Source of the DNA: Chloroflexota bacterium | Lineage (GTDB): Bacteria; Chloroflexota; Anaerolineae; Ardenticatenales; Ardenticatenaceae | Length of the DNA stretch: 6,124 nucleotides | NCBI GenBank assembly: GCA_003520455.1 | Contig: DOUV01000513.1 | Span: forward strand, 1-6,124 | Reading direction: 5' to 3' | Shown: positions 1-4,799 of the stretch, one piece after another | How positions within the stretch are numbered: the first letter of the stretch is position 1 | Layout of the letters: each line of letters begins with the position of its first letter | Translations under genes and position numbers: made by a program | Notes under the pieces: generated by a model | What the model was told of the DNA's origin: nothing | Databases searched by the model: none | The model's input: the letters and a program-made list of their open reading frames with translations, nothing else

Positions 1-898
1 ATGAGCCGGCCAGCTGGCTGGGGGCGCACTGCTGCTGGAACTCGGCGGGCGTGAGAGAGCCAAGGGCCGAGTGAATGCGCGTGTGCGCATAGACGTCATC
101 GAGGAAGCGGCGGATTTGGCAATCGGCGTCCTGGAAACTGGTGTCGTCGGACAGATTGACCGCTTCCGCGTTGCGGGTGCGCATGAGCCGCTCGGCAAGG
201 CCGTGCTCCTCGGGCTGGCCGATGGCGGCCAGGCTGATGGCGACGCCCTGGCGGTGCCGGCCCTCACCCGAGGGGCTGGCGGCGTCCTGGACGCCCTGGT
301 CGGAATGATGGAGCTTGGGGGCGCCAGTGGCGCGGGCGCGCTCCAAGGCCGTCAAGGTCAAGCGGTGATCGCGCGAGCGCCTGAGTTCCCCGCCGCGGAT
401 CATGGGGGTGAAGCCGTCCATGCGCACCGCCAGGGAGCCGAAGCTGTCGGCGAGCTGCCCGTCGGTGATGTCACCAACCCAGACCGCAGCGGGGGCCGTG
501 ATCGGGAGCCCTTCGACCAGGTGGGGAGCGCGGCCAAACTCGTGGTGGCTGGTGGGGGTCTGGAGGTGCCGCACGGGCGGCTGGCCCACCAGACCCAGCG
601 CGTGCATCCGCCGGCGCACTCGCGTGCGGTGGGCGTGGGCGCCTTCCCGCCGCAGTTGGGCGGGCACACGGCGGTAGTCGTAGGTCGGCCATGCCACCAC
701 CACCGCGCGAATCGCCTTGGCCAGGTCTTCGTCGCTGATCGCTTGGGCCTGGTCGGAGTAGCTGCTCCGCGCCACGCCCAGGACGTCACAGACCCGGGTG
801 ATCGGATAGCTGTCGCCCAGTCTCAGGACGAGCTCCCGTCGCTGCGTGCGCGGTGGGCTACGAGGCTCGACGCTTGTTTGGCCACGTCCAGTTCTCAC
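1..898 (-). CDS. IS3-family transposase OrfB (DDE integrase core), runs off left edge
   Basis: This is the catalytic subunit for IS3 strand transfer. The frame is open for 299 codons, from GTG at 898 (in a GTGA overlap with the orfA stop) to the window edge. An N-terminal HTH lies at about residues 28-50 (SYPITRVCDVLGVARSSYSD). The rve/integrase core follows, with catalytic Asp143 in VWVGDIT, Asp200 in LHHSDQGVQ and Glu236 in HGLAERLMRT. There are exactly 35 residues between the last two, the DD(35)E spacing of the family. The C-terminus FLDDVYAHTRIHSALGSLTP is also typical. Several positions that are usually aromatic are changed: DITD where DITY is common, GVQD for GVQY, GSLTP for GYLTP. The triad survives, so this is either a diverged active enzyme or an early-decaying copy. 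GTG 898 may not be the true start, since fusion to OrfA by frameshifting is the family norm. Confidence 0.88.
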   Translation of the reverse strand, partial: MRTGRGQTSVEPRSPPRTQRRELVLRLGDSYPITRVCDVLGVARSSYSDQAQAISDEDLAKAIRAVVVAWPTYDYRRVPAQLRREGAHAHRTRVRRRMHALGLVGQPPVRHLQTPTSHHEFGRAPHLVEGLPITAPAAVWVGDITDGQLADSFGSLAVRMDGFTPMIRGGELRRSRDHRLTLTALERARATGAPKLHHSDQGVQDAASPSGEGRHRQGVAISLAAIGQPEEHGLAERLMRTRNAEAVNLSDDTSFQDADCQIRRFLDDVYAHTRIHSALGSLTPAEFQQQCAPSQLAGS

Positions 899-1125
899 GT
901 CAGCCGGCCCACCCGCCGCTCCAACTCGGCGATCCGCGTCCGCTCTTGCTCGCGCTCGAAGCTGCGCGCGGCGTTCTCCAGGAACTCGGGTTTCCATCGG
1001 CTCAGCAGCTCTGGCTTGATCTTGTGGGTCCCACAGATCTCCGCCGCGCGGCTCGTCCCCGGCAACACCGCCAGCACCACTTTCACTTTGTACTCCGCAC
1101 TGCACTGCCGTCGGTGTCGGGCCAT
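895..1125 (-). CDS. IS3-family transposase OrfA (HTH protein), 76 aa, probably stopped early
   Basis: OrfA is the DNA-binding subunit of IS3 transposases. It is normally fused to OrfB by -1 ribosomal frameshifting and binds the terminal repeats. The protein starts MARHRRQCSAEYKVKVVLAV, a typical Tnp_1 helix-turn-helix opening (residues 1-50), with AEICGTHKIKPELLSRWK as the HTH core. It ends in a leucine-zipper-like IAELERRVGRLT. I chose the start at 1125 because AGGGAG lies six bases upstream; the frame is open further up to 1221, but that would cross the IS boundary into the host gene. The stop at 897-895 looks premature. The same frame continues with ELDVAKQASSL and related residues to a second TGA at 825-823, matching the tail that relatives normally carry. 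The orfB start codon GTG overlaps this stop as GTGA. Confidence 0.85.
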   Translation of the reverse strand: MARHRRQCSAEYKVKVVLAVLPGTSRAAEICGTHKIKPELLSRWKPEFLENAARSFEREQERTRIAELERRVGRLT

Positions 1126-1146
1126 CTCGCGCTCCCTGCTTGGACC

Positions 1147-1174
1147 ATGATAGTTGATTGACCTCCCTGTCCAA
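1147..1174 (-). promoter_or_regulatory. Putative promoter of the IS transposase
   Basis: On the minus strand TTGGAC (1174-1169) and TATCAT (1152-1147) are separated by 16 bases. The -35 box lies in the terminal repeat, as is common in IS3 elements. The predicted leader is very short: the ribosome binding site AGGGAG (1137-1132) lies six bases before the orfA start at 1125. Confidence 0.5.
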
Positions 1175-1192
1175 GTTTCGGGGCGCACTTCA
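1166..1192 (-). repeat. Terminal inverted repeat of the IS3-family element (orfA-proximal end)
   Basis: Read on the minus strand from 1192, the end starts TGAAGTGCGCCCCGAAACTT and continues to about 1166. It resembles the TGA...CCCC...CTTGGAC ends of many IS3-family elements, as I remember them. The placement is fixed by the point where RCC1 coding stops. The partner repeat is not in the window, so the inner limit of the repeat is a guess. Confidence 0.7.
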
Positions 1193-1524
1193 GGGGGTAG
1201 TGCGCTGAGCCGTAGTGCCATCCCCGATTTGGCCGGAGTTATTCGCTCCCCAGCACTTGGCGTTACCGTTAGCGGTCAAGGCACAAGTATGGCCGACCTC
1301 ACTGGACGTTGGTTTGTCGAGCCATCACCAAGTTGACCAGCCCAGTTTGCTCCCCAGCACTTGACAGTGCCATCACTGGTTAGTGCACACGAGTGGCTCT
1401 GGCCGGTGCCGATAGCGATCGCGGTCTGTGAAGACACTGGACTGGTGACAGCAATGCTGACTGTCAAGAAAGTGAACGTGGCTATCAGGATTGCCACAGA
1501 GCCTACTCTGAATCGAGCGAGCAT
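1193..1524 (-). pseudogene. Secreted RCC1-repeat (alpha-tubulin suppressor-like) protein, broken by a deletion and by the IS
   Basis: The reading frame starts at ATG 1524, with GGAGA about 12 bases upstream. It encodes a signal peptide (about residues 1-33, hydrophobic core [17 protein letters not shown]) and then an RCC1 unit: [20 protein letters not shown] followed by [15 protein letters not shown]1 units form seven-bladed propellers; bacterial exported versions are common but mostly of unknown role. After RPV the frame runs to a stop at 1278-1276. A second unit lies in another frame: [19 protein letters not shown], then [15 protein letters not shown] at 1193-1294. It ends exactly where the IS begins, and the first IS triplet, TGA, stops it. 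The two units are only 104 bp apart, much less than a normal unit of about 50 residues, so an internal deletion with frameshift is likely. Any rest of the gene would lie left of the IS, outside the window. Confidence 0.85.
1245..1363 (-). repeat. 15-bp direct repeat marking two RCC1 units
   Basis: GCTCCCCAGCACTTG occurs at 1245-1259 and again at 1349-1363 (plus-strand reading). On the minus strand it encodes the KCWGA core of each RCC1 unit. The offset of 104 bp is not a multiple of three, which is the direct sign of a frame change between the units. Confidence 0.9.
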
Positions 1525-1605
1525 TTCGAAACTTCTCCAGTAGATTGGGCAGGATCGCCAGCGAAGGGTCTATGTCCGGAATGCTTACGTCTTCGGCCCC
1601 AGTTC

Positions 1606-1634
1606 ACTATAGCCGCCGCGGATTTCGCGGTCAA
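1606..1634 (-). promoter_or_regulatory. Sigma-70-type promoter of the RCC1 gene remnant
   Basis: On the minus strand TTGACC (1634-1629) and TATAGT (1611-1606) are separated by exactly 17 bases, close to consensus. Transcription would start near 1599, about 75 bases before the ATG at 1524. The spacer contains a small inverted repeat, CCGCG GATTT CGCGG (1616-1630), which could be an operator or chance. The promoter now drives a broken gene and, further on, the IS in the same direction. Confidence 0.6.
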
Positions 1635-1848
1635 CGGCGCGAGATGCCAAAGGATATACTACATATGTGCCGTTGTGCTCTTTTTTGCCGGTCGGAGAAT
1701 AACTGTCAATCCGAGGATAGGCTCTTGTAGGCATGACGCGGCATCTAACAAACAAGTGCTGTTTGGGAGAACCTCGCCGTGGAAAAAAGCCGGGCCGCAG
1801 CGCCACGCGGGGGCGAGGATAAGCGTTGGTTACGTCTTTGGTGAGGTA
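1635..1848. other. Gene-free stretch between the RCC1 promoter and the HAD remnant
   Basis: I find no convincing gene here on either strand. Open frames exist, but they show no family motifs and no ribosome binding site. Base composition is lower in GC than the radC region (about 50% in the line 1681-1740, counted by hand). The only structure is an imperfect hairpin: CCTCGCCGTGG at 1772-1782 can pair with 1803-1818 (CCACG...GGCGAGG) around a 20-base loop, with a few unpaired bases on one arm. The stretch probably holds the junction that cut off the HAD gene. Confidence 0.55.
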
Positions 1849-2088
1849 GCGCCAGTGCCGGTGATCGCCGCTGCCAAACTGGGGGTGCCCCCCGCGCGCT
1901 GCATCGTGGTTGAAGATGCTCCTGCTGGTGTCGAAGCCGCACACCGCGCCGGCATGCGCGCGATTGGCGTGCGCTCATCGCACGCCACCCTCCCGGCCGA
2001 TCGCGTCGTGCACACCCTCGACGAGCTTCCCGACGACGCCTTCGACCGCCTGCTGCACGACCATATGTTGTCCGGGGAGGGGGATTGA
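1849..2088 (+). pseudogene. C-terminal fragment of a HAD-superfamily hydrolase (beta-phosphoglucomutase-like)
   Basis: The last 80 codons before the TGA at 2086-2088 read as the end of a HAD phosphatase or phosphomutase. [12 protein letters not shown] is followed by [19 protein letters not shown], which is HAD motif IV with the acidic Mg-binding position (Glu-Asp at 1912-1917). Then come AIGVRSSH and a helical tail, [17 protein letters not shown]. In this family the nucleophile motif DxDGT, the cap domain and the KPxPD lysine loop come earlier. None of these is found upstream in any frame, and [11 protein letters not shown] looks like a damaged KPAPDxFLAAAAKL. The frame stays open upstream to 1675, but that part has no HAD features and no start with a ribosome binding site. 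It is best read as a remnant; a fusion product cannot be excluded. Confidence 0.75.
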
Positions 2089-2113
2089 GGCTGTCGCACC
2101 CCTGGCGTACAAT
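2085..2113 (+). promoter_or_regulatory. Sigma-70-type promoter of radC
   Basis: TTGAGG (2085-2090) and TACAAT (2108-2113) are separated by 17 bases. The -35 box overlaps the stop codon of the HAD remnant (2086-2088). Transcription would begin near 2120 and give a leader of about 33 bases. GGAG at 2139-2142 lies ten bases before the ATG. Confidence 0.6.
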
Positions 2114-2152
2114 CGGCCACCATCGCCGCCATCCCATCGGAGACTCGACCCC

Positions 2153-2872
2153 ATGACCGACGCTTCTGGCCCTCCCGGCTACACCCCGATCATGATCCGT
2201 GACCTTCCCGACGATGAGAAACCCCGTGAGCGCCTGATCGCCTACGGGCCCAGCGCCCTCTCGATCGCCGAATTGCTGGCCATCATTCTGCGAGTTGGGG
2301 TCACCGGGATGTCGGTGGTCACCCTGGCGCAACACCTGCTTCGCCAGTTCGATGGGTTGGCCGGCCTGCATCGTGCCAGCGTCCAGGAGATCGCCGCCCA
2401 GGTGCGCGGGCTGGGCCCGGCCAAAGCGGCCCAGATCAAGGCGGCGCTCGAACTCGGCCGGCGCCTCCAACTGGCCAGTGCCGGTGAGCGCCCCCAGGTC
2501 AAGAGCCCGGCCGATGCTGCCGCCATCCTGATGCCCGATATGGCCTTGCTCGAGCAAGAACATCTCCGCCTGTTGATCCTGGATACGAAGAATTTCGTCA
2601 TCGCGAGCCCGACCGTCTACAAGGGAAGCTTGAATAGTTCGATCGTGCGGGTGGGAGAACTCTTCCGCGAGGCGATTAAGGTCAATGCGGCGGCGCTTAT
2701 CGTGGCCCACAACCATCCGTCGGGTGACCCGTCCCCCTCACCAGAGGATATCCGCGTTACCCGCGAGATCGTCCAGGCGGGCAAGCTCCTCGACATCGAG
2801 GTCCTCGATCACCTTGTTATCGGCCATCAGCGCTTCGTCAGCCTCAAAGAGCGCGGTCTCGGCTTCGTCTGA
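2153..2872 (+). CDS. radC: RadC family protein (JAMM/MPN+ domain), 239 aa
   Basis: This is a complete RadC (UPF0758 family). Residues 1-30 hold the conserved opening [19 protein letters not shown]. Residues 35-105 are the helix-hairpin-helix part ([15 protein letters not shown], then [20 protein letters not shown]), expected to contact DNA. Residues 115-239 are the JAB/MPN+ domain. Its metal motif [14 protein letters not shown] is complete: His186, His188, Ser196 and Asp199 fit HxH-x7-S-x2-D, and Glu136 is a candidate for the upstream acid. The fold is that of zinc-dependent isopeptidases, but the role in bacteria is unsettled: the old link to recombination repair is doubtful, and relatives occur near mobile elements. 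The start at 2153 has GGAG ten bases upstream and lies 40 bases after the promoter -10 box. Length fits the family (about 220-240). The gene appears to be a single transcription unit. Confidence 0.95.
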   Translation: MTDASGPPGYTPIMIRDLPDDEKPRERLIAYGPSALSIAELLAIILRVGVTGMSVVTLAQHLLRQFDGLAGLHRASVQEIAAQVRGLGPAKAAQIKAALELGRRLQLASAGERPQVKSPADAAAILMPDMALLEQEHLRLLILDTKNFVIASPTVYKGSLNSSIVRVGELFREAIKVNAAALIVAHNHPSGDPSPSPEDIRVTREIVQAGKLLDIEVLDHLVIGHQRFVSLKERGLGFV

Positions 2873-2967
2873 GGCCGGACAGCACATCACCTGGTTCCAG
2901 ACTAAGAGCATCATCAGCCAGGCCCATCCCCACGGCCTTGATTATGTGCCGGCCTCCCCCCTGTTCC

Positions 2968-2989
2968 GGTGGCCAGCGTCCTGGCCGCC
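2968..2989. other. Short stem-loop downstream of radC, without a U-run
   Basis: GGTGGCCAG (2968-2976) can pair with CTGGCCGCC (2981-2989) around the four-base loop CGTC; there is one G-U pair. No T-run follows, so it is not a standard intrinsic terminator. It could slow RNA decay or be chance in GC-rich DNA. Confidence 0.35.
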
Positions 2990-3002
2990 ATGATGATTAC
3001 CC

Positions 3003-3110
3003 CTTGAGCTCAACCTTGAAATCCTCGACCGTCTCGCCATCGGCCACCAGTACGTCATCAGCCGCCTCAAAAATGACAGTCCTGCAAACTCGAGGTCAAT
3101 TCGTGAATGA
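3003..3110 (+). pseudogene. Remnant of a second RadC C-terminus
   Basis: The frame at 3003-3107 reads LELNLEILDRLAIGHQYVIS followed by RLKNDS and an unrelated tail, with a stop at 3108-3110. It matches the end of the intact RadC ([18 protein letters not shown], residues 213-230). I count 10 of 18 residues and about 38 of 54 bases identical between 3009-3062 and 2789-2842. There is no start codon or ribosome binding site, a stop at 2994 closes the frame upstream, and the JAMM metal motif is absent. The divergence suggests a different radC paralogue rather than a recent copy of the neighbour. The stretch 2873-3002 before it shows no recognisable RadC sequence. Confidence 0.75.
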
Positions 3111-3199
3111 ATGACGCCGCGGCTGCGTTTACCTCTATGAGACACACAGTTGCCGCCCTCTAGCAAGTGGCGACACAGATGAACAGTCGTATCGTGGCG

Positions 3200-3204
3200 A
3201 GGAG
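3200..3204 (+). promoter_or_regulatory. Ribosome binding site of the secreted two-domain protein
   Basis: AGGAG lies five bases before the ATG at 3210 and decides the start. Upstream, at 3111-3199, I found no convincing promoter for this gene. Confidence 0.7.
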
Positions 3205-3209
3205 AAACC

Positions 3210-4661
3210 ATGCGACTCACCTTCAGCGACCCATCACGCTCACTTTGGCAGTGGCTTCTCGTGCTCGTTCTCGTGGCAGGCGGCCTGATCACAGCGGCAC
3301 CCTCTGGCGCCACGCCCCGCTTCGCTCCAGAGACCACCGAACTCATTCAGAACGGGGGCTTCGAGTCTGATACCGCCTGGGTCTTCGGTGCAACCCCGGC
3401 GCCCGCCAGTTACAGCACGATCACCGCGCATAGTGGCAGTCGGTCTGCGAAGACCGGCATTCGTTATACCGAGACAGACAAGTATAGTTACTCATCGGTC
3501 TACCAGGGTGTGGCGATTCCCTCGAATGCGACCAGCGTGGTCCTCACCTTCTGGTACCGACCCTTCACCGAGGAAGCCACCTCCACCGTAAGCGAGCCCG
3601 TGCGGATTCAACCGGCGCTGAGTGCGGCCGATCAAGCACGGGTACAGGCTAACAGCCAGGAAGCCGTACCGGCGGCGCCCCTCACCCAAGATGTCCAGAC
3701 GGCGTGGATTCTGGATTCAGGCTTCCACCTGGTTGCCAACATCTTCTCGCAACTCAGCAACAGTGGCATCTGGACCTACGCCAGCTTCGACCTCACGGCG
3801 TACCGCGGCCAAACAATCCACGTTTACTTCGACACCTTCAACGATGGGGACGGATCTCGCAGCTGGATGTACGTGGATGATGTTTCAGTTCAAGTGACGA
3901 CGGCGGCGACGCCGACGAACACCCCCACGGCGACGGCCACGCAAACGCCGACGCCCACCGTAACACCTACGCCGGTCCCCGGCACGTGCAACCAGGTTGT
4001 CGTCAACCCAAGCTTCGAGACCACCAGCGGCTGGCTCTTCGGCGAGACTGACCGCCCGGCGGCGTACACCACCGCAACGGCCCATGACGGCACTCACTCA
4101 GCCCGAACAGGCATCACCCCCGGAACGCCGGACACCTATACCTATTCGTCCGTGCGCCAGGCGGTCACCGTCCCATCCGGCGCTACGTACGCCACGTTGA
4201 CCTTCTGGTACAAACCTTTCTCCCAGGACACGCTCTACGATAGTCTGGCGCTCAACGCCGCCGAGCGGATGCCCGCGGCCGCCGACTTGTTCCTGCGACC
4301 CAATGGGCAGGTGACCTCGCACGAACCGCTCCTGCCGGCCGGCACGACCTGGGTAGACGGCCAGCAGGCGCTCATCCTCAACAGCAACCTTCAAGTGCTC
4401 GCCGAGATCTTCTACCAAAACCACAACACGCAGACCTGGACCTTCCGTAGCTACGACCTCCTGCCCTGGAAGGGCCAAACGATCTACCTCTACTTCAATA
4501 GCATCAACGACGGCGACGGCCGGCTCACCTGGATGTTCGTAGACGAGGCCAACGTGACTGTCTGCGACGGCGTCACACCCAGCCCGACGCCCGATCGCCG
4601 CAAGGCCTGGCTCCCGATCATCCTCAAAAACCTGATCGGCGAGCCGTACCCGTACCCGTGA
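3210..4661 (+). CDS. Secreted protein with two homologous beta-rich domains and a Thr/Pro linker, 483 aa
   Basis: I do not recognise a characterised family. Residues 1-34 form a signal peptide (core WLLVLVLVAGGLI, cleavage probably after SGA). Domain 1 (about 44-230) and domain 2 (about 261-452) are clear duplicates. Shared blocks are NGGFES/NPSFET, the AHxGxxSAxTGI block, YSYSSV/YTYSSV, LTFWYRPF/LTFWYKPF, and near the end RGQTIHVYF/KGQTIYLYF with NDGDG and WMYVDD/WMFVDE. This pattern suggests a jelly-roll, carbohydrate-binding or MAM-like sandwich; NDGDG might bind calcium (inference). In each domain a Pro/Ala-rich loop of about 45 residues splits the repeats. A Thr/Pro linker (231-258) joins them. 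The only cysteines, Cys260 and Cys452, bracket domain 2. After a second TPSPTPD linker the protein ends in AWLPIILKN and PYPYP. It is probably on the cell surface or released. No catalytic motif is seen. Confidence 0.85.
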   Translation: MRLTFSDPSRSLWQWLLVLVLVAGGLITAAPSGATPRFAPETTELIQNGGFESDTAWVFGATPAPASYSTITAHSGSRSAKTGIRYTETDKYSYSSVYQGVAIPSNATSVVLTFWYRPFTEEATSTVSEPVRIQPALSAADQARVQANSQEAVPAAPLTQDVQTAWILDSGFHLVANIFSQLSNSGIWTYASFDLTAYRGQTIHVYFDTFNDGDGSRSWMYVDDVSVQVTTAATPTNTPTATATQTPTPTVTPTPVPGTCNQVVVNPSFETTSGWLFGETDRPAAYTTATAHDGTHSARTGITPGTPDTYTYSSVRQAVTVPSGATYATLTFWYKPFSQDTLYDSLALNAAERMPAAADLFLRPNGQVTSHEPLLPAGTTWVDGQQALILNSNLQVLAEIFYQNHNTQTWTFRSYDLLPWKGQTIYLYFNSINDGDGRLTWMFVDEANVTVCDGVTPSPTPDRRKAWLPIILKNLIGEPYPYP

Positions 4662-4680
4662 TCGCCGCTCCCGCCAGCCA

Positions 4681-4713
4681 CCGGCGCCCCTCACGTGAGG
4701 GGCGCCGGCTTTT
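4681..4713 (+). terminator. Intrinsic terminator after the secreted-protein gene
   Basis: Bases 4681-4708 are a perfect palindrome: CCGGCGCCCCTCAC followed directly by its reverse complement. Then comes C and TTTT (4710-4713). In RNA the central bases would form the loop and leave a stem of about 12 GC-rich pairs. It starts 19 bases after the stop codon at 4659-4661. The minus strand has no T-run on the other side, so it acts rightward only. Confidence 0.9.
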
Positions 4714-4729
4714 CTGCCCCGGCTGAGAG

Positions 4730-4758
4730 TTCCCTTCCACCGACCGCCGTGCTATAAT
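4730..4758 (+). promoter_or_regulatory. Promoter of the cysteine ligase gene
   Basis: A perfect -10 box TATAAT lies at 4753-4758. The best -35 candidate at 17-base spacing is TTCCCT (4730-4735), which matches consensus at only three of six positions. The predicted start near 4765 gives a leader of about 35 bases. Its position just after a terminator supports an independent promoter. Confidence 0.6.
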
Positions 4759-4784
4759 CGCGCCGCTTGAATCCATAGCCCAGG

Positions 4785-4799
4785 AAAGAACGGTTCTTT
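4785..4799 (+). promoter_or_regulatory. Perfect inverted repeat between the Shine-Dalgarno and the start codon
   Basis: AAAGAAC (4785-4791) and GTTCTTT (4793-4799) are exact reverse complements around one G and directly abut the ATG at 4800. The only Shine-Dalgarno-like sequence, AGGA (4782-4785), is 14 bases from the ATG, too far in linear form. Folding of this element, with a three-base loop, would bring it close. It may instead be a DNA operator about 20-35 bases after the transcription start. A function is inferred only. Confidence 0.45.

Larger units (their letters stand above)
1..1192 (-). mobile_element. IS3-family insertion sequence, partial (left end outside window)
   Basis: The minus strand carries the usual IS3 layout: a terminal repeat at 1166-1192, a promoter, a short orfA with a helix-turn-helix domain, and a long orfB in the -1 frame with a DDE integrase core. 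The boundary at 1192/1193 is supported independently: RCC1-repeat coding sequence reads without a break up to the codon at 1195-1193, and the next bases are the IS end, which begins TGAAGTGCGCC. The element therefore sits inside another gene. The distal end and the other copy of the target duplication lie beyond base 1. The bases beside the visible end are a run of five C, so the duplication cannot be defined from this side. Confidence 0.9.

Noticed and set aside
71..1150. Long plus-strand open frame (about 360 codons) across the IS
   Set aside because: It is antisense to orfA and orfB, which show the DDE triad and HTH motifs; the plus-strand product has no family features.
21..1189. GGGGCGCACT at 21-30 and 1180-1189 as possible IS ends
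   Set aside because: The two copies are in direct orientation, while IS ends must be inverted, and the copy at 21-30 lies in orfB coding (QQQCAPS). Most likely chance.
1745..2716. Minus-strand open frame of about 320 codons across the HAD remnant and radC
   Set aside because: It is a shadow of GC-rich coding on the plus strand, where radC has complete motifs, a promoter and a ribosome binding site.
2928..2950. AHPHG reading near 2930 as a second JAMM metal motif linked to the RadC remnant
   Set aside because: It lacks the HxHPSGD context and the following S-x2-D, and it is not in an open frame with the RadC tail at 3003.
3149..3176. Possible stem-loop (GTTGCCGC with GTGGCGAC) or TTGCCG -35 box upstream of the secreted-protein gene
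   Set aside because: The stem needs two wobble pairs and a large loop, and no -10 box lies at suitable spacing.
2942..3346. Minus-strand open frame between radC and the secreted-protein gene
   Set aside because: No recognisable motif or ribosome binding site; it overlaps the RadC tail remnant and the start of the secreted protein.
3900..3985. Repetitive ACGCC/CACC-rich DNA as a tandem repeat or CRISPR-like array
   Set aside because: It encodes the Thr/Pro linker of the secreted protein; no regular repeat-spacer structure exists.
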